NCBI GenBank assembly: GCA_032717465.1
Contig: CM064732.1
Coordinates: 24,519,229 to 24,583,228 of the forward strand
Length of the DNA stretch: 64,000 nucleotides
Direction of reading: 5' to 3'
Source: Coenobita brevimanus
Taxonomy: Eukaryota; Arthropoda; Malacostraca; Decapoda; Coenobitidae
Shown: piece by piece, positions 43,123 through 55,640 of the stretch
Layout of the letters: each line of letters starts with the position of its first letter
Position numbering within the stretch: position 1 is the first letter of the stretch
Position numbers and translations under genes: made by a program
The notes under the pieces: model-generated
Seen by the model: the letters and a program-made list of their open reading frames with translations, nothing else
Databases searched by the model: none
What the model was told of the DNA's origin: nothing

Positions 43123-43192
<70 letters not shown>
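43123..43192. repeat. (TC)n microsatellite
   Basis: Seventy bases of TC followed by an ACACACGCGCGC segment. The stretch 42741-43122 before it holds nothing I can assign. Confidence 0.95.
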
Positions 43193-43195
<3 letters not shown>

Positions 43196-43259
43196 CTCGT
43201 ACACACACGCGCGCCTCCCTATCAAATTTTCCAGATGGTGAGAAAGTGGACACATGGGG

Positions 43260-43480
43260 ACACATGTTGATTCCATAATGGTGGCTGGTAAAATGTTGGT
43301 TGATGTAATGGTGGCGGTGGGTGATACGATAGCTTGTAAAATGATGAATGACGTAATGTTGCCAGATATGTTAATTGGTATGATAGGTGGTGATAAGGCG
43401 TTCAGTATGCTGGCTTGGGTAATGTTGGTGCCTGTAATAACTATAAGCTTAGTGTGATGGTGAGTGATGTAAAATGTCGA
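43260..43480. repeat. Degenerate short repeats (TAATGTTGGT type)
   Basis: Words such as GTAAAATGTTGGTTGATGTA, GTAATGTTGCC and GTAATGTTGGTGCCTGTAAT recur every 15-35 bases. The same kind of repeat dominates 44736-45625. 43481-44735 shows no gene; it contains A/T runs at 44471-44490 and 44694-44714. Confidence 0.55.
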
Positions 43481-44735
43481 ACAGCTTGCATGAGTACATT
43501 TGTCGTTGGACAGTTTCAACCATTACCGCGCACTAATGTCCGTATTTATGCATTGCTTCTGTCATACAGTATTTCAGTCTTTTATCATTACCTCCACTCT
43601 TTTTTAGTATTTCAGACTTTTGCCATTACTTTCATTCCGTCGTTTCTCATCTCCGCTCTTCTGGGTCAGAATAGGTCAGGAGTATCGCTCATGCGTCACG
43701 ACCATAGGGTTGGCAGGCAGGTTGAACGCGCACCTCGATAGCGTATTTCTGGTGATATACTGTATACATCGGTCTCTCTAAGGATCTCTGCATGCGCTAG
43801 AGTGTTATATGGTCCACTGGTCCTAGTCCTGGGAATTCACCCCTTTTCTCTTGGTGCCACTTGCGATTTATTGCAGTATACTGGCAGTGGTGTGGAGTGT
43901 TCTGTAGAATAATAAACATCATTATGGTTGACGTAGTTTGGCTGATGTAATGTTGGTGTACACTAGTGAAGGGGTTAGAATAATTCATTATCCTAACCAG
44001 TGCCCTGATGTAATTTACTGAAGGTACTATATCCCCAGAAATGTTATGAAAATACTGTTACTAAAAACCTTGCTATGTACAACACCTTCATAATAAGAAG
44101 TACCCATTTCCCTGTTTATATTTTAATTAAGTAGAAATATGAAACATTTTGAAAAAGAAGATGAAAGTAAGCGAACAACAAGCACTCCCCAGTGATGCAT
44201 ACCTGGCTCCCCACGATGCATATAATAAGTGGGTGGGTGTTACTTCCTGGAGTCCCACGTCCCTCCCCACTAGACCACGCCCCATATTTCATCATATGTG
44301 AAGCATGAAATATGAGTTCCATAGATTTTTTTTCTGCGGTGTCAATTGAGGTGGCACGATGCTGGAAGGATGCTTGAAAAGGATGTAATGGTTGCAACTT
44401 ACTGGAAACATCGCCACTTGTTAGTAATTGTTGCTCACCCCTAAGGAATAATAGTTTAATTATCGCCAGACATTTTTTTTTTTTTTTTTTAGGTTTGTAA
44501 GAACCTCTGATAGTGGAAACAATGGAAACAATCATCATTTAACCCATTTATTGCTGTGACGTCTCTTATAGTGTGTTCATACTTGTGCTAGAGGCTACGA
44601 GAGACCTTTACAGTAAAATGGATAATTCTGGCACCCGAAATTTTGTAAGGTGTAAAACAAACGAAAACAGTGGTATGCACAAAATCTGTAGCTTTTTTTT
44701 TTTTTTTTTTTTTTCACTTACTACAACGCTCGTAT

Positions 44736-45625
44736 TAGTAGTTACTGCCGCTGGTACCGAAGTGGTGGCAGCTGTGTTGGTGGTAAATAGAATACTTGTT
44801 ACCATGATGCTTGTAGATAAAATATTGGTAAGTGTGTAAAGTTTATAGGCATTACGTTGGTATTCATATTGTTCGTAGATTGTAACAATGGTATGCTATA
44901 AACCTCTGTTCGTAGCATAGTGGTGATAACCGTTCTGTTGGTATTTAAAACACTGCAGGCAATATATTAGTAGTCACTTAATGCTGGATGTTATAGTATT
45001 GGTAGGCATATGATGGCCGCCGTAATATAAGCAGTCAGTATGCATAATACAGGTATCGCATAATGTTGGTAATTATACAGCACCATTGTTCTGCATAATG
45101 TTGAGAGTCAAAATATTGGCAGGCATAACACTGGCAGGCATAATTTTGGTAGCTGTAACATTGGCAGTAATACTGTTGGTAATTATTTGCATTAGTAGGC
45201 ATAATGATAGTGGTAGCCATAATGATGGTAGTTATAGCATTGGTAGGTTAATGTTTGTAGCCATAATGTTGGCAGCTTAATATATCGGTGAGTTACTGCA
45301 TTAATCGGCAATATGCTGGTAGCCGTAATATTGGAAGTTATATCACTGGCAGGGATAATGGTGACAGAGAAAACAATAATGATGGTAAATATAACATTGG
45401 TATGCAAAATGTTGATGGCTAACGTGACTGTATGGAATACTGATGACCTTAATGTTTCTAGGCCATAACACTAGTAGGCATCATAACAATAGTCATTGTT
45501 AGTCATATTGTAAGGAAATCCAAGGCTTCTGAACGAAAGGATATTGGTGACCAATGATATTGGCTTTTATGATGGTAGCCTTAATTTTGTTAGCAATAAT
45601 GTAACCATAGGGGTATTTGCCTTCT
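44736..45625. repeat. Long degenerate short-period repeat (GGTAGNCATAATNTTGGTAG)
   Basis: About 0.9 kb in which a unit like GGTAGGCATAATGTTGGTAG recurs with variable spacing (multiples of roughly 15-18), alternating 'ATAAT' and 'TGTAACATTGG' variants. Open frames on both strands (Ile/Val/Ala or Thr/Asn/Tyr rich) come from this composition. A related, GTGGTGG-rich version lies at 61130-61560. Confidence 0.65.
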
Positions 45626-45629
45626 TAGC

Positions 45630-46973
45630 AAGTGTGAATGGTAAAATATATGGTAGAATACTCATTGATAGGGAGTTACGCATATGACAGAGGAGCTAGT
45701 TGGAGAAGAACAAGGGGGATTTAGGAAGGGAAAAGGGTGTGTAGATCAGATATTTGTTCTAAGATGTTTAGTGGAGAAGTATCTAGAGAAGGGAAGGGAA
45801 AGTGTATGCTGCAGCTTCATGGACTTGAAGAAAGTTTATGACGGAAAAGATAGGCAAGGTATGTGGAAGGTATTAAGAATATATGGAGTGGAGGGGAAAT
45901 TGTTGAGTGCTGTGAAGAGTATGTACGAGGGAGCTACAGGGGCTACGGTCTGGCAAGTAGTGGGGATGGTGAGCTGGAGTGAGTTCTTTTGATCTCAATG
46001 TGGGACTGAAACAGGTTATGTGATGTCTCCATGGCTGTTTAATATATACATGGATGGGGTTGTAAAGGAGGTGCAAGGTTGGGCAGTGGATGTGGGGGTG
46101 GCTCTAATGAATGAGGGTGAGATTTGGAAGCCTCCGGTGTTACTCGTTTGCTGATGATGCAGTATTGTTGAGTGAAGATGAATGGGAGTTGCAAGGTTTG
46201 GTGAATGAGATTTGGGACAGTGTGTAGGAGGAGGAATCTCAAAGTTAGTGAAAACAAAAGAAGTAAAGTTATGGTGTTTGAGAGGGAGTGAAGTCACAGA
46301 GTGTGCAGTGAGGTTGGATGGTGAGGATATGGAGAATGTGAGTGCATTCAAGTACTTGGGTAGTGTGGATGAGTAAGCGATGGAACTTTGGGGGATGAAG
46401 TGCGTGAAAGGATACAGCAGGGAAGGAAGGTTGTTGGTACACTGGAAAGCAGTGATGAGGAAATAGGGAGGTGAGTATGGAAGTGTTAGAGAAGTCACTG
46501 CATGATAGTATTGTGATCCCTACCCTGGACGTATGGAAGCGAGGCGTGGACCTTGCAAGAGTGGGGAACAAGTCAAGAGTGAGAGCAGTGGAAAATGAGT
46601 TACTTGAGAGAAGCATGTGGAGTGACGTGGAGGGACAGGTTGACGAATGAAGAAGTGAAGGAACGTTGTGGGGTGGATGTGGGATGTGGTTGAGAAGATT
46701 AGGAGAAAGAGACTGAGGTGGTTTGGACATGTGAAGAGAATGGAGAATGAAAGACTGACTAAGAGTGGTGTATGTAGGTGAGGTGGGAGAGGGAGGGGTA
46801 GACCGAGGATGAGGTGGAGGGATGGAGTTGAGAGGTATATGAGGGAGGGGGGTGAGTTGGGAGGAGGGGAGTCAAATGGCGGGTGACAGAGCCACTTGGA
46901 GGCGTTTTGTCTGCGGCCTACCCTTTGCCGGGATTAGGGCGTCGGGCTATAGATAGATAGATAGATAGATAGA
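45630..46973 (+). mobile_element. LINE family C copy 1 (RTE-like), 5'-truncated, (GATA)n tail
   Basis: Starts within RT at VYGRILIDRE (about 45635), then the open frame 45684-45992: EEQGGFRKGKGCVDQIFVLR, SFMDLKKVYDGKDRQGMWKV and YGVEGKLLSAVKSMYEGA. After shifts: VMSPWLFNIYMDGVVKEVQG (about 46017-46076), F-A-D-D at 46147-46158 with AVLLSEDEWEL, and a basic C-terminal region to about 46860. The 3' end is GGATTAGGGCGTCGGGCTATA then (GATA)n at 46947-46973. It is the same family as 48462-50520 in opposite orientation. Confidence 0.87.
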
Positions 46974-47775
46974 ATAATGTAGCACACATGGTCCTAGTCG
47001 CTTGAAGTGTCAATAAAATTGCTAGGGCGGCAGCAAAAGACTAGCCACGTCACGCCAATGACGTATTTTTTCATTTTAAGCTTCCAATATCACACAATTT
47101 TATTTAGTTTGGCTTAGAGTCTTGGATCTAGAGGGGTTAGATGCAACTTTCATTAAGTCATCCTCATCGAGATATATTTCTTTGTTAAGTTTCATGGACT
47201 CACCTAAAGGTGACAGAGAGAAAAAAAAATGCACCATTTAGAAACAGTTTCCCAAGGAAAGAAAATTTGGCATTGCCTTGTGACACTGACTTGCAGTGGC
47301 TTACTCTTTAAATCCAAATTACTACATTCCTGCATAAACACTTAACCCCTCCACTAAGACTGGTCTCAGATTTGATCAAAACTGTTTGGGTTGAACTTTC
47401 AGCTCAGTGGACAGTAAAAGTCTTACCTTTCTCTGTGACCTGACCCTTTGACTGATTGTTCTTAAAACTGAAATCCCTCTGATTTTTGTCTTAAACTGTC
47501 TCGTTGTCCACAAAATTTTGTCAGTCATATGATAAGAACAGTTTAAGCTGGCCAACTGCTCCTGTGATCTTTACCTCTGATCTATTGTTCTCAGAAAAGC
47601 TCAGTCTTTTAGAATGATCTTTGAACTCATCCATAAAGTTTGATACAGATCAGATCTAAAATGTTTTCGTTATATTTTCCAAACACGTGTGCAAGTGGTG
47701 ATGCCCATCATCCACTTACTACTGATGTAGCACTACCTACTTCTTCCTTCACCATTATCATTCTCTATATATCTT
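46974..47775. repeat. Degenerate ~120-160-bp repeats related to 3885-4257
   Basis: Blocks such as CTCTGTGACCTGACCCTTTG (about 47434), TTGTGACACTGACTTG (47278) and CTGTGATCTTTACCTCTG (47563) alternate with CCACTAAGACTGGTCTCAG-like, CACAAAATTTTGTCAGTCAT and CATAAAGTTTGATACAGATC blocks (about 47354, 47510, 47632). This is the same layout as 3885-4257: a GTGACCTTGACC word followed by a CCAYNAAGTTTG word. No ORF. Confidence 0.5.
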
Positions 47776-48461
47776 TATTTTTTTTTTATTACAGATCACA
47801 AGAAGGAAAAAACAAATGAATACAAAAAAGAACCCATACACAAGATTACAGGAGTCTCTCCGTTCATAAAAAATTTAGTAACAGTTGGACTTGAACACCC
47901 GTGGTAGGTTGAAGTGTTGGGGGAAACAACTCTGAGGAAGCTTCTTCCAAAGAAGGTGCGGACGTTTGGGGAATAAAAAGAGATTCTTGATAGGCAGAAG
48001 TTCTGCAATATGGCAGTGTGACAGTCCAGTCATGAGCGAGACCAGATGTCCGTGTAGCGCTGGGAAGGTATGGAGAGGTGGCACAATGGATGCAACTTCT
48101 GTACTGAGCATTTGCCATAAAAGTATCTATAAAATAATGCAAGGGAGGCAACAATTCCTTCTTACTTGAAGAGAGAGGACTAGTTCATTTGTAAACATTA
48201 GGGTTATCAGTAAATTCTAACAGCCTTGTTCTGAGACTTCATCTAGCTGTTTCCAAGTGCAACCTCTCCACATCCATTCTACAACGATGAGCAGTATTAC
48301 CAGCTAAAAAGCACAAATGACTCTTATAAATTATACAGTAGCTTTTCGTCCAATTGAAGAAGTTACAAACTCGGTACAATAATACAAGTTTCTTTGAAGC
48401 AATTTTTAGCAAATGATTCCTACCTATGGGAGGTCATGCTGAGGGTAGTGTTAAGTGAAAT
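47776..48461 (-). mobile_element. LINE family D copy 1 (CR1/Jockey-like), 3' end only
   Basis: Minus strand. The A-tail shows as a T-run at 47776-47790. The protein C-terminus in two frames reads LPPLHYFIDTFMANAQ, CATSPYLPSATRTSGLAHDW, TVTLPYCRTSAYQESL and ELFPPTLQ, equivalent to the end of LINE D copy 2 (54500-54810). Upstream it retains the AIRLIN-region and thumb homology to about 48430. The homology stops at 48461, where LINE C copy 2 begins, so the LINE C copy probably inserted here or the two were joined by rearrangement. Confidence 0.78.
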
Positions 48462-50520
48462 ACTATCTATCTATCTATTGCCAGATCGCCTTAACTCCCT
48501 TATACGGGGTGGCCACAAAACAAATCTCCCTCCACGTTACCCTGTCCCCCACCATTTCACTGCCCCTAAGCTCCCAATTCACACCCCCACCTCTCTCCCA
48601 TATACCTCTCCACTCCCATCCCTCCAACTCATCCTCCGGCCTTCTCCCTCCCTTTTCTCCCCCTCCACCCTCACTCACATACACTCTCCTCGTCAGTCTC
48701 ACACCTCTCCATCCTCTCTACATGGCCAAACCACCTCAGTGTGTTTCTCCTAACGCTTCCTATCACATCCACATCCACACCACAACGCTCCTTCACATCC
48801 TTATTTGTCAGTCTGTCTCTCCATGTAACTCCACAGGCTTCTCTCAAATAACTCATTTCCACTGCTCTCACTCTTGACTTGTGTCCTCTCCAACAACGTC
48901 CAAGCTTCACGCTCATACGTCAGAGTTTTATCACAATACTATCATGTACTAACTTTTTCAATTCCATGCTCACTTCCTTGTTTCTTATCACTGCTTTCAA
49001 GGAACCAGTAACTCTTTCTTCCTTGTTGTACCCTTTCAAGCACTTCATCCTCTAAACGTCCATCTTTACTCATCACATTACCCAAGTACTTAAATGCACT
49101 CACATTTTCCATTTCCTCACTGTCCAGCCTCACTGTAAAGTCATTGAATTCACCTCTCTCGAAGACCATAACTTTACATTTCCCTACATTCACCTTTGAA
49201 TTCCGTTTCTTGCACACTCTCCCAAACTCATCCACCAAGTCTTGCAGCTCCCCCTTCGTCTTCACTTAGCAACACACAGATATCATCACCAAACAACAAA
49301 AACAGGAGTTTCCAAACACTGCCCACTCTCATTAGGCTACTCCAACATCCACCTTGCCCTATCTTGAATCTCTTTTATAACCCTGTCCATCCATACAGAT
49401 TGAACAACCATGGAGACTATGACACATCCCTGTGCTCAACTCAACCTTCAAATAGAAAAATTCACTCAGTTCGCCATCCACCCACACTACAGCATGCTAC
49501 ACACCCCTCCATACATACTCTTTCACAGCACTCAACAACTTCCCATCTACTCCATATATACTTAATGCACTTTACACAATCCATGTCAATCCACTCCTGT
49601 CATATGCTTTCTCTCCAAATCCCATGAAGGCTTCCCATACAACTTCTTTCCCTTCTCTAGACACTTTCTTTCCACTCAAAGATCCTAAGAATGAATATCT
49701 GATCTACACAACCTCTTCCCTTCCTAAAGCCTCCTTTGTTCTTCTCCAACTAATTCCTCTGTTATTTCCCTAATCCCCCTGTCAATAAGTATCCTACCAT
49801 ACACTTTTCCTATTATTATACTAAGAAGACAAATGCCCCTATGATTACCACACACCTCTTTTTCCCTTTTCCTTTGTACAAGGGAATAATTATACCTGAC
49901 TTCCAATCCTCCGGAACTCTACCTTCCTCCCAGGCCATTCTACACATCTTCCACATCCATTTTACTACCTATCTCTCCCCCATGCTTCAGCATTTCACCA
50001 CACACTCCATCAATTCCTGGGGCTTTCTCTCCCATTTTAATTTCTTCATTGCTTCCAACAACTTCTGTCCTACTAGATTTCTTCCTGTCTTCCTCACTTC
50101 CCTCCTTCTCCCCAGTCATTCCCCAGCCACTTATACTCGCATCACTTCCATCCTCTATGTTCTAACAATTCCTTAAAGTGTTCTCTCCATCTGCTCACTT
50201 TTTCTCCCTTCTCCACCTAGTAATCTGCCATTTTTATCTTTCACTCCCTGCTAACTTCACTCTCCACCCTGTCTTACTCTCTTCACCTCTTTCCAGGAAC
50301 ATTTTCTCACAGTTCCTCCACTTTACACTCAAATTCCTTCCAAATTCCTCATCCACTTTCTTCTTACTCTCTTAGTAATCTTTTTTCCTCTCTTTCTTTC
50401 TTTCTACATTACTCTCTCTTCCGCCTCTCAACTTCTTCCACGCCCCTATTTCTCATCCATTCATTGTATGCTTTCTTCTTCTTGGTCACCTTCTGCCACC
50501 ACCACTGAGGCATAAAACTT
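48462..50520 (-). mobile_element. LINE family C copy 2 (RTE-like), (GATA)n tail
   Basis: The minus-strand tail appears as (TATC)n at 48462-48479. Blocks from 3' to 5': GRCWRGHKSRVRAVEMSYL and VTWRDRLTNKDVKERCG (48671-48916), MVFERGEFNDFTVRLDSE and VSAFKYLGNVMSKDGRLED (48942-49265), F-G-D-D in place of FADD (49282-49293), IREITEELVGEEQ and NHRGICLLSI (49724-49906), then connector sequence with a KKKKAYNEWM block near 50450-50500. Heavily broken. It overlaps LINE C copy 1 over its 3' half and gives the missing 5' half. Confidence 0.85.
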
Positions 50521-53500
50521 TGCTACCTGTATTGACATTGTCCTTAATGTTTATAATATGAAATATCTGAAAAAAAAATATATATATCACACGAAAGGCC
50601 ACGTGTGGTCCCATGGCGTACCCCACTGACATTAATTACAATGTCTCTTCTTAATAGTGCGAGATTTTTTGTTCAAATTTAATGAGGACATATAAAATAA
50701 CCATCTACAATGAAAGTCTTGAGAGGCCAGGCTGTGAAAGTAAAAAATGGCTTAATGGCAACATTTTTAAAAACATGACATGCTGGGGTCTGCAGGGGAC
50801 CCAATTTGGTCACGTAAGGTAACACTCAGATTTTGTGTGACCAGGATTTGTGCAATAGTAACAGAGCATGTTCCTTGAGTTCAGCCTAAGAGGTGATCTA
50901 CCATTTGTTTTGTCTTTTTTGCCAACCGATGTCTGCTGGGACTTCGGCTAGACTTCTTGTACCGTCCTGTTACCTGGGTGTGAGAGAACGAATCCTTGAG
51001 CTAGCAACTTTGACTGTGTGTTTGTTTGTGAACTGGACGAGATTGTCTCTGGTCATTGCCAGGACTTTACTTACTTATCCCTGCTACAATTTCTGGCAAT
51101 TTGATCCCTGTCCTGTTGTTATGGCCTGCGATGTGTCAGTCACTGCCAGCTTTGCTGCAATTCTAATTGCGCCTCATAAATGAAGTCAAGTAAACTCATC
51201 CCTGGATTATTTGGGATGATTTTGGCACGACTTTTAACACCCCTGTCACAGAGAAATTTGCATGAGGGCTGATGTCAACGACATGCAATGGTGACATATT
51301 ACCCAGTTTGAGTTTTCTAGGGCTAGCTACAAGGTTTTCTTAATAGTGGAAATATTCTGCTGTTATTTCTCCTTGATCTGAGCCTATGTGTGTGTTTGCC
51401 TTAGTAGGTCTACAATTTTGTGTAATTCTCTGAGAAAGTTATACCACCAAAGAAACTTCCTGCCTCCAGAGAATTTTCTGTAGAAATTCTGTCTTAAATT
51501 GCTCAAATGTTGAGAAGCTCTCAACAACAGCTTGTCTGACTTGAGCAAATTGCAAGCTGGGTACATCGTTCTTGGTTTATTCAAGATGAGAAAACAGCTA
51601 TTTTTCCACTCTCATCTGTAATGTGTCTCCTAAATTGGTGATACTGTTCAGTAAGTGTGTTTATGACAATCTTGTCTCTTTCAGGTACCAGAGAATTTTA
51701 TGAGATCATTGTCTTCATGAAAAATATTTCACACTGGGGGTGGAGTGTTACTGGAATTTTGTGGAAGTGCTGCTGCACTGGTGCTTGCTGCATCTGAGTT
51801 AGCCATCTCTTACAGTGTTTTCCTTGCAATCACCGTTTACAGGAAATTTATATGTGTTTTCCCTGACCTCAATACTCTATGGTCTGAGTAATTGTAATCT
51901 GGAAGTAAATTTTTATAAAGTTTGTTATCTACATCTGAAAATTCTGACCAGATGTCATCATTATTTACTTCAGTGTAAATTGCATCTTTTGCTGTTATTT
52001 ACCTTCTCTATCTAGTGTGTATTGTTTTTGTTTCTTGAGTTTGGTTTTCTGTTTGTTCCACTTGTGTCCCTGATGAGTTGTTTCGTAATTTATATTTTGT
52101 TGATCGTTTTCTGATTTTTTTTGTGGTAGGAATTATTTGTCGCTGCTAATGCCGATCCTTCAGGCACTAATTTAGGTGCTTTACTTAGCGTAATGGGATT
52201 ACACACTAAATCACATTCCTTACGTTTTTCTTTGATTGCCCATAACATTAAAATTATAAAACACGTGTCAGTGTAAGAAGTGTGTAACTGTCTTTCACTG
52301 TGTAGTTTGTAATATTTATGTTGATGAATACATAATTGCTTAGTTAACTTAACTATTAACTAATACAATCTTGGTTAGAATAAATAAACTCGTTATAACA
52401 GCAGTGGTGGTGTGGAAGAGTGTGTGGTGAGGGAAGGTGTGTTGGTGTTGAAGACTGTTGGATCCCAGCTTAGCACGTCAGCATCGTTTGTTCATCACAT
52501 GTGAGGTCAAGACACTTGCTTTCTTTCTTCCTGGTGGTGGCGAGGAAAAAGTGGTGGGGGTCGTGGTGGGGTGGTGGAGTAGGATGATGTAGGTCAGCTG
52601 TGCTGTGCTCAACTCAGATGTCACTTCACTCCACTTTGTTTGCTTCTTCTTCTTAACTTGAATGTTTTGATTTTCCCTTACTTGTTGAGATTAACTTGTA
52701 GGCTTGTAGAAGTTGTTGACAGACAAAGTTTATCGCTGCTAATGTTTCTCGTAAATCGTGGAGTTGTGGTTGAGGTGGTCAGGAGCGATTAGGGGCGAAG
52801 TCAAGTTGCGTTGATGCTCTGCTAGCTCTCGCTCTCTGTTTTGCTTGTACTTTGATTGAGAGATTGTTGATCGAGACGTTAATCGGCTTCGTTTACCTCT
52901 GCATCACCAATCTTGCTCAGCGTAGTTCATCGAAATTGATGGCAAGCGGTAATAACGAATCAATTATGATAAACTACGCTAATCGAGAAAATTGCCACGT
53001 TAAACATGAATTAAGGATTCTAAAACCATACATAACCTGTGCCAATGATAAACAATCTGTATCGCTTACCTTGTAACACAAATTCCAATTTGCAGTGTGT
53101 ATATCATATCGTAACAGCTTAAAACAGGATGAAATAGTTGGCATGGTATACCGAAGTATCGTATGTTATTGAGTAGTTGGTGCCTGATACAGAGGTGTAT
53201 TAAACATTATAATATGATCAATACCTGTCGGATCATTTCATCATTATCTTAGTTTATGTTGGTTAACGCCATAGGGTGGGAGTTGGAGACAAGAGGGTAT
53301 GAGAGGCGTGTGGTGGAGATAGGAAACCAGAGAGATGCGTGGTAATGAGGTGGGAGTGAGAATGGTTGTGAAAAGACATCATATCATTGAACAGATGTTT
53401 ACCTATGCTGAGCACTATATTTTGTAACTTTTTTAATACGCAGGATGTAAGTATAATTAACACATCAATACATTGTAGGTCCCTTTTTTTCACTTTCGTG

Positions 53501-54282
53501 CTTTTCTCATATCCTTACATACAATTATGTTGTGGATAACAGCCCAATGTTACACACATTAAATGCCTTGATATACTTACCCCTACTAGTTCTGATTGTC
53601 TATAATAACAATATTGACACACTGTAACATCATCATCTTTGGCCGTTTCAAGATCTCTCCAACAACAACGTTTACACTGGGGTTGCGGTAGGGGCGGTTA
53701 GTGTGGAGTGTTCGACTCGCCCGGTCGTCACTTCGGCAGACTCCGGCTACTGGGAAGGGGGGGGGAGAAATTAGTGCTTTCTGGTGATCGTGTCCTTTTG
53801 CCTAATGGACAAAAGAGGATTGCTGTTTGTTACCCCTTCAGTAAATGATTGCGTATTGTTATTATTTGCCATCTTCAACCGATTTTTCATTCAACTCTGA
53901 CACTGATTTCAAGCAGGCTGGATAAGATACAGTTTACAGTACATTAACCCCCACACTCCAATGGTACTCATGCTAAAACGAAAAGAGTCGTCTGCTAGGA
54001 GCAAGAGTTAAGTAAAATTGATGCCCAAGGAATCGATAGTACTACAATTACAAGTATGAAGAATCTTATTATATACTAAGATTTCAGTGAAAACATCGGA
54101 CTGTACTTATAATCGTAACAAAATAGGCGAGATAAAAATTATTATAGGTAAAGGAAAACTGTACAAAAATAATACCTTTACTTATCTATCTTATGTACAC
54201 CACCACCATGATATATTCTTATCACGAAACTTATGTGTTCAACTTCCCACATAATCAAGTATCAGTCAGTTCACATAGTCAT
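50521..54282. other. Unassigned region, ~3.8 kb
   Basis: I could not assign a family. The frames at 50893-51183 (+, 96 residues) and 51384-51584 (-, 66 residues, basic, FYRKFSGGRKFLWWYNFLRE) have no motif I can name. 52385-52620 is GTGGTG-rich. 53640-53770 is more GC-rich, with a G-run at 53756-53765. An old LTR element or host intergenic DNA are both possible. No long inverted or tandem repeat was seen. Confidence 0.4.
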
Positions 54283-54526
54283 TTTTTTTTTTTTTTTTTT
54301 TGTTAATTTAAGGAGGAAGGAAAAAAAAAAGAAAAAAAATAAGTCCATGTGCCTAAAGGCATCGTCCATTCGTAAAATATTTATTACAATTGGATGTAAA
54401 ATTGATAGGATTAAATGTATGTGGGAAGGCAACTCCCCAGGAAGTGAATTCCACAGGGTAGTAGTTCTGGGGATAAATGAATTTTGATAAGCAGAGGTTC
54501 TGCATTGTGAGGGAGAGAGTGTGATT

Positions 54527-54911
54527 TCATGGGCGCTTCCCAGCTGCCCGAGTATTTCGGGAGAAAATGGTGAAGGGGAGGCACAATTGAAGCAGAAGTT
54601 CGTTAGAGCACTTACGGTAAAAATATCGATAAAATAGTGCTAAAGAAGCAACATCTCTACATACTGATACCGGAAGAAGGTCCTGCATTATGGCAGGATT
54701 ATTGATTAATCTAATGGCTTTATTTTGAATTTTGTCCAACTGCCTCAATGCAACTGCTCCACATCCACTCCACAGTGGTGAACAGTATTCCGATCTGAGA
54801 ACGCACATGACTTTTGTATATTGTGGCCATCTGCTCGTCAGTGAAAGAACTCACGAAGTCTGTACATAAGTCCCAGTTTTTTAGAAGCATTTTTAGCAAG
54901 GGATTTAACAT
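54527..54911 (-). pseudogene. LINE D C-terminal fragment
   Basis: Two minus-strand frames: LKNWDLCTDFVSSFTDEQ and SHVRSQIGILFTTVEW (54720-54911, normally a YKS.VRS.+EY block), then VLRSEYCSPLWSGCGAVAL, IQNKAIRLINNPAI and VASLALFYRYFYRKCSNEL (54527-54808). These match the Jockey/CR1 thumb pattern, also present in the + strand LINE at 7977-8590. Confidence 0.8.
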
Positions 54912-55205
54912 AAGCTGTCCAGCTTTGGTTGGGGTTTAGAGTAACACCTAGGATATCAATTGTAGTGGATATGGGAATACTGACATCATTTAAAATTATG
55001 TGAGAGTCTGAGGTATTCTTTCTATTGGGGAAATTAATGTATTTAGTTTTCAGAGCATTAAATAAGACCAGATTTTTTTTGTCCCCATTGATTAATTTTT
55101 GAAAGATCCTGGTTCAGAGAAATTGCTGTTTATTTGGGATTTTATAATATCAAATTGTGTAAAGGAGGTACTAAATGTGAAAGAACCATGAAGGGTAGAG
55201 AGTCA

Positions 55206-55640
55206 TCAAGTATAAGAGTGTATTGGGTTGTGTGTGACAGATAGGAGGTCATTTATATGTATGAGAAAGAGGGTTGGCGCCAAAACTGATCCCCGAGGCA
55301 CGCCAGCATTTATGGAATGAAACCGAGAATAAATTCCATCTACCATGACCCGTATTTTTCTACTATGAAGGTAAGAAGAAATTAGAGGAACCAGTGATGC
55401 AAGGCCATAGAGTGACATCTTCGACAATAAGGCCTGGTGCCATACTCTGTCAAATGCTTTTGAAATATCAAGTGCTACTGTGTGTGTTTCACTATGTTGG
55501 TCTATTGTTTTGTTAATCTGATGGGTAAGAAGGCAAAGAATATCTACAGTTGAACGTTCATGTCTAAATCCATACTGCCGATCATTGATCAATTTATTGA
55601 TTTCTAGATGCTTGACTATGTGTTTCTTAATTAGTCTCAA
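55206..55640 (-). pseudogene. LINE D reverse transcriptase fragment
   Basis: A minus-strand open frame of 144 residues: NKLINDRQYGFRHERSTVDI, TVALDISKAFDRVWHQALLS (first catalytic Asp intact), SLYGLASLVPLISSYLHSRK, INAGVPRGSVLAPTLFLIHI (GVPQGS is GVPRGS here) and NPIHSYT followed by a stop exactly where the YADD box should be. Two bases or more have been lost or changed there. Confidence 0.85.

Noticed and set aside
45035..45407. Frames rich in Tyr/Asn/Gln/Cys or Ile/Val/Thr
   Set aside because: Compositional products of the degenerate GGTAGNCATAAT repeat.
51384..51584. Possible retroelement gag fragment on the minus strand
   Set aside because: Basic and Trp-rich, but no zinc knuckle, protease or LTR pair was found nearby; left as unassigned.
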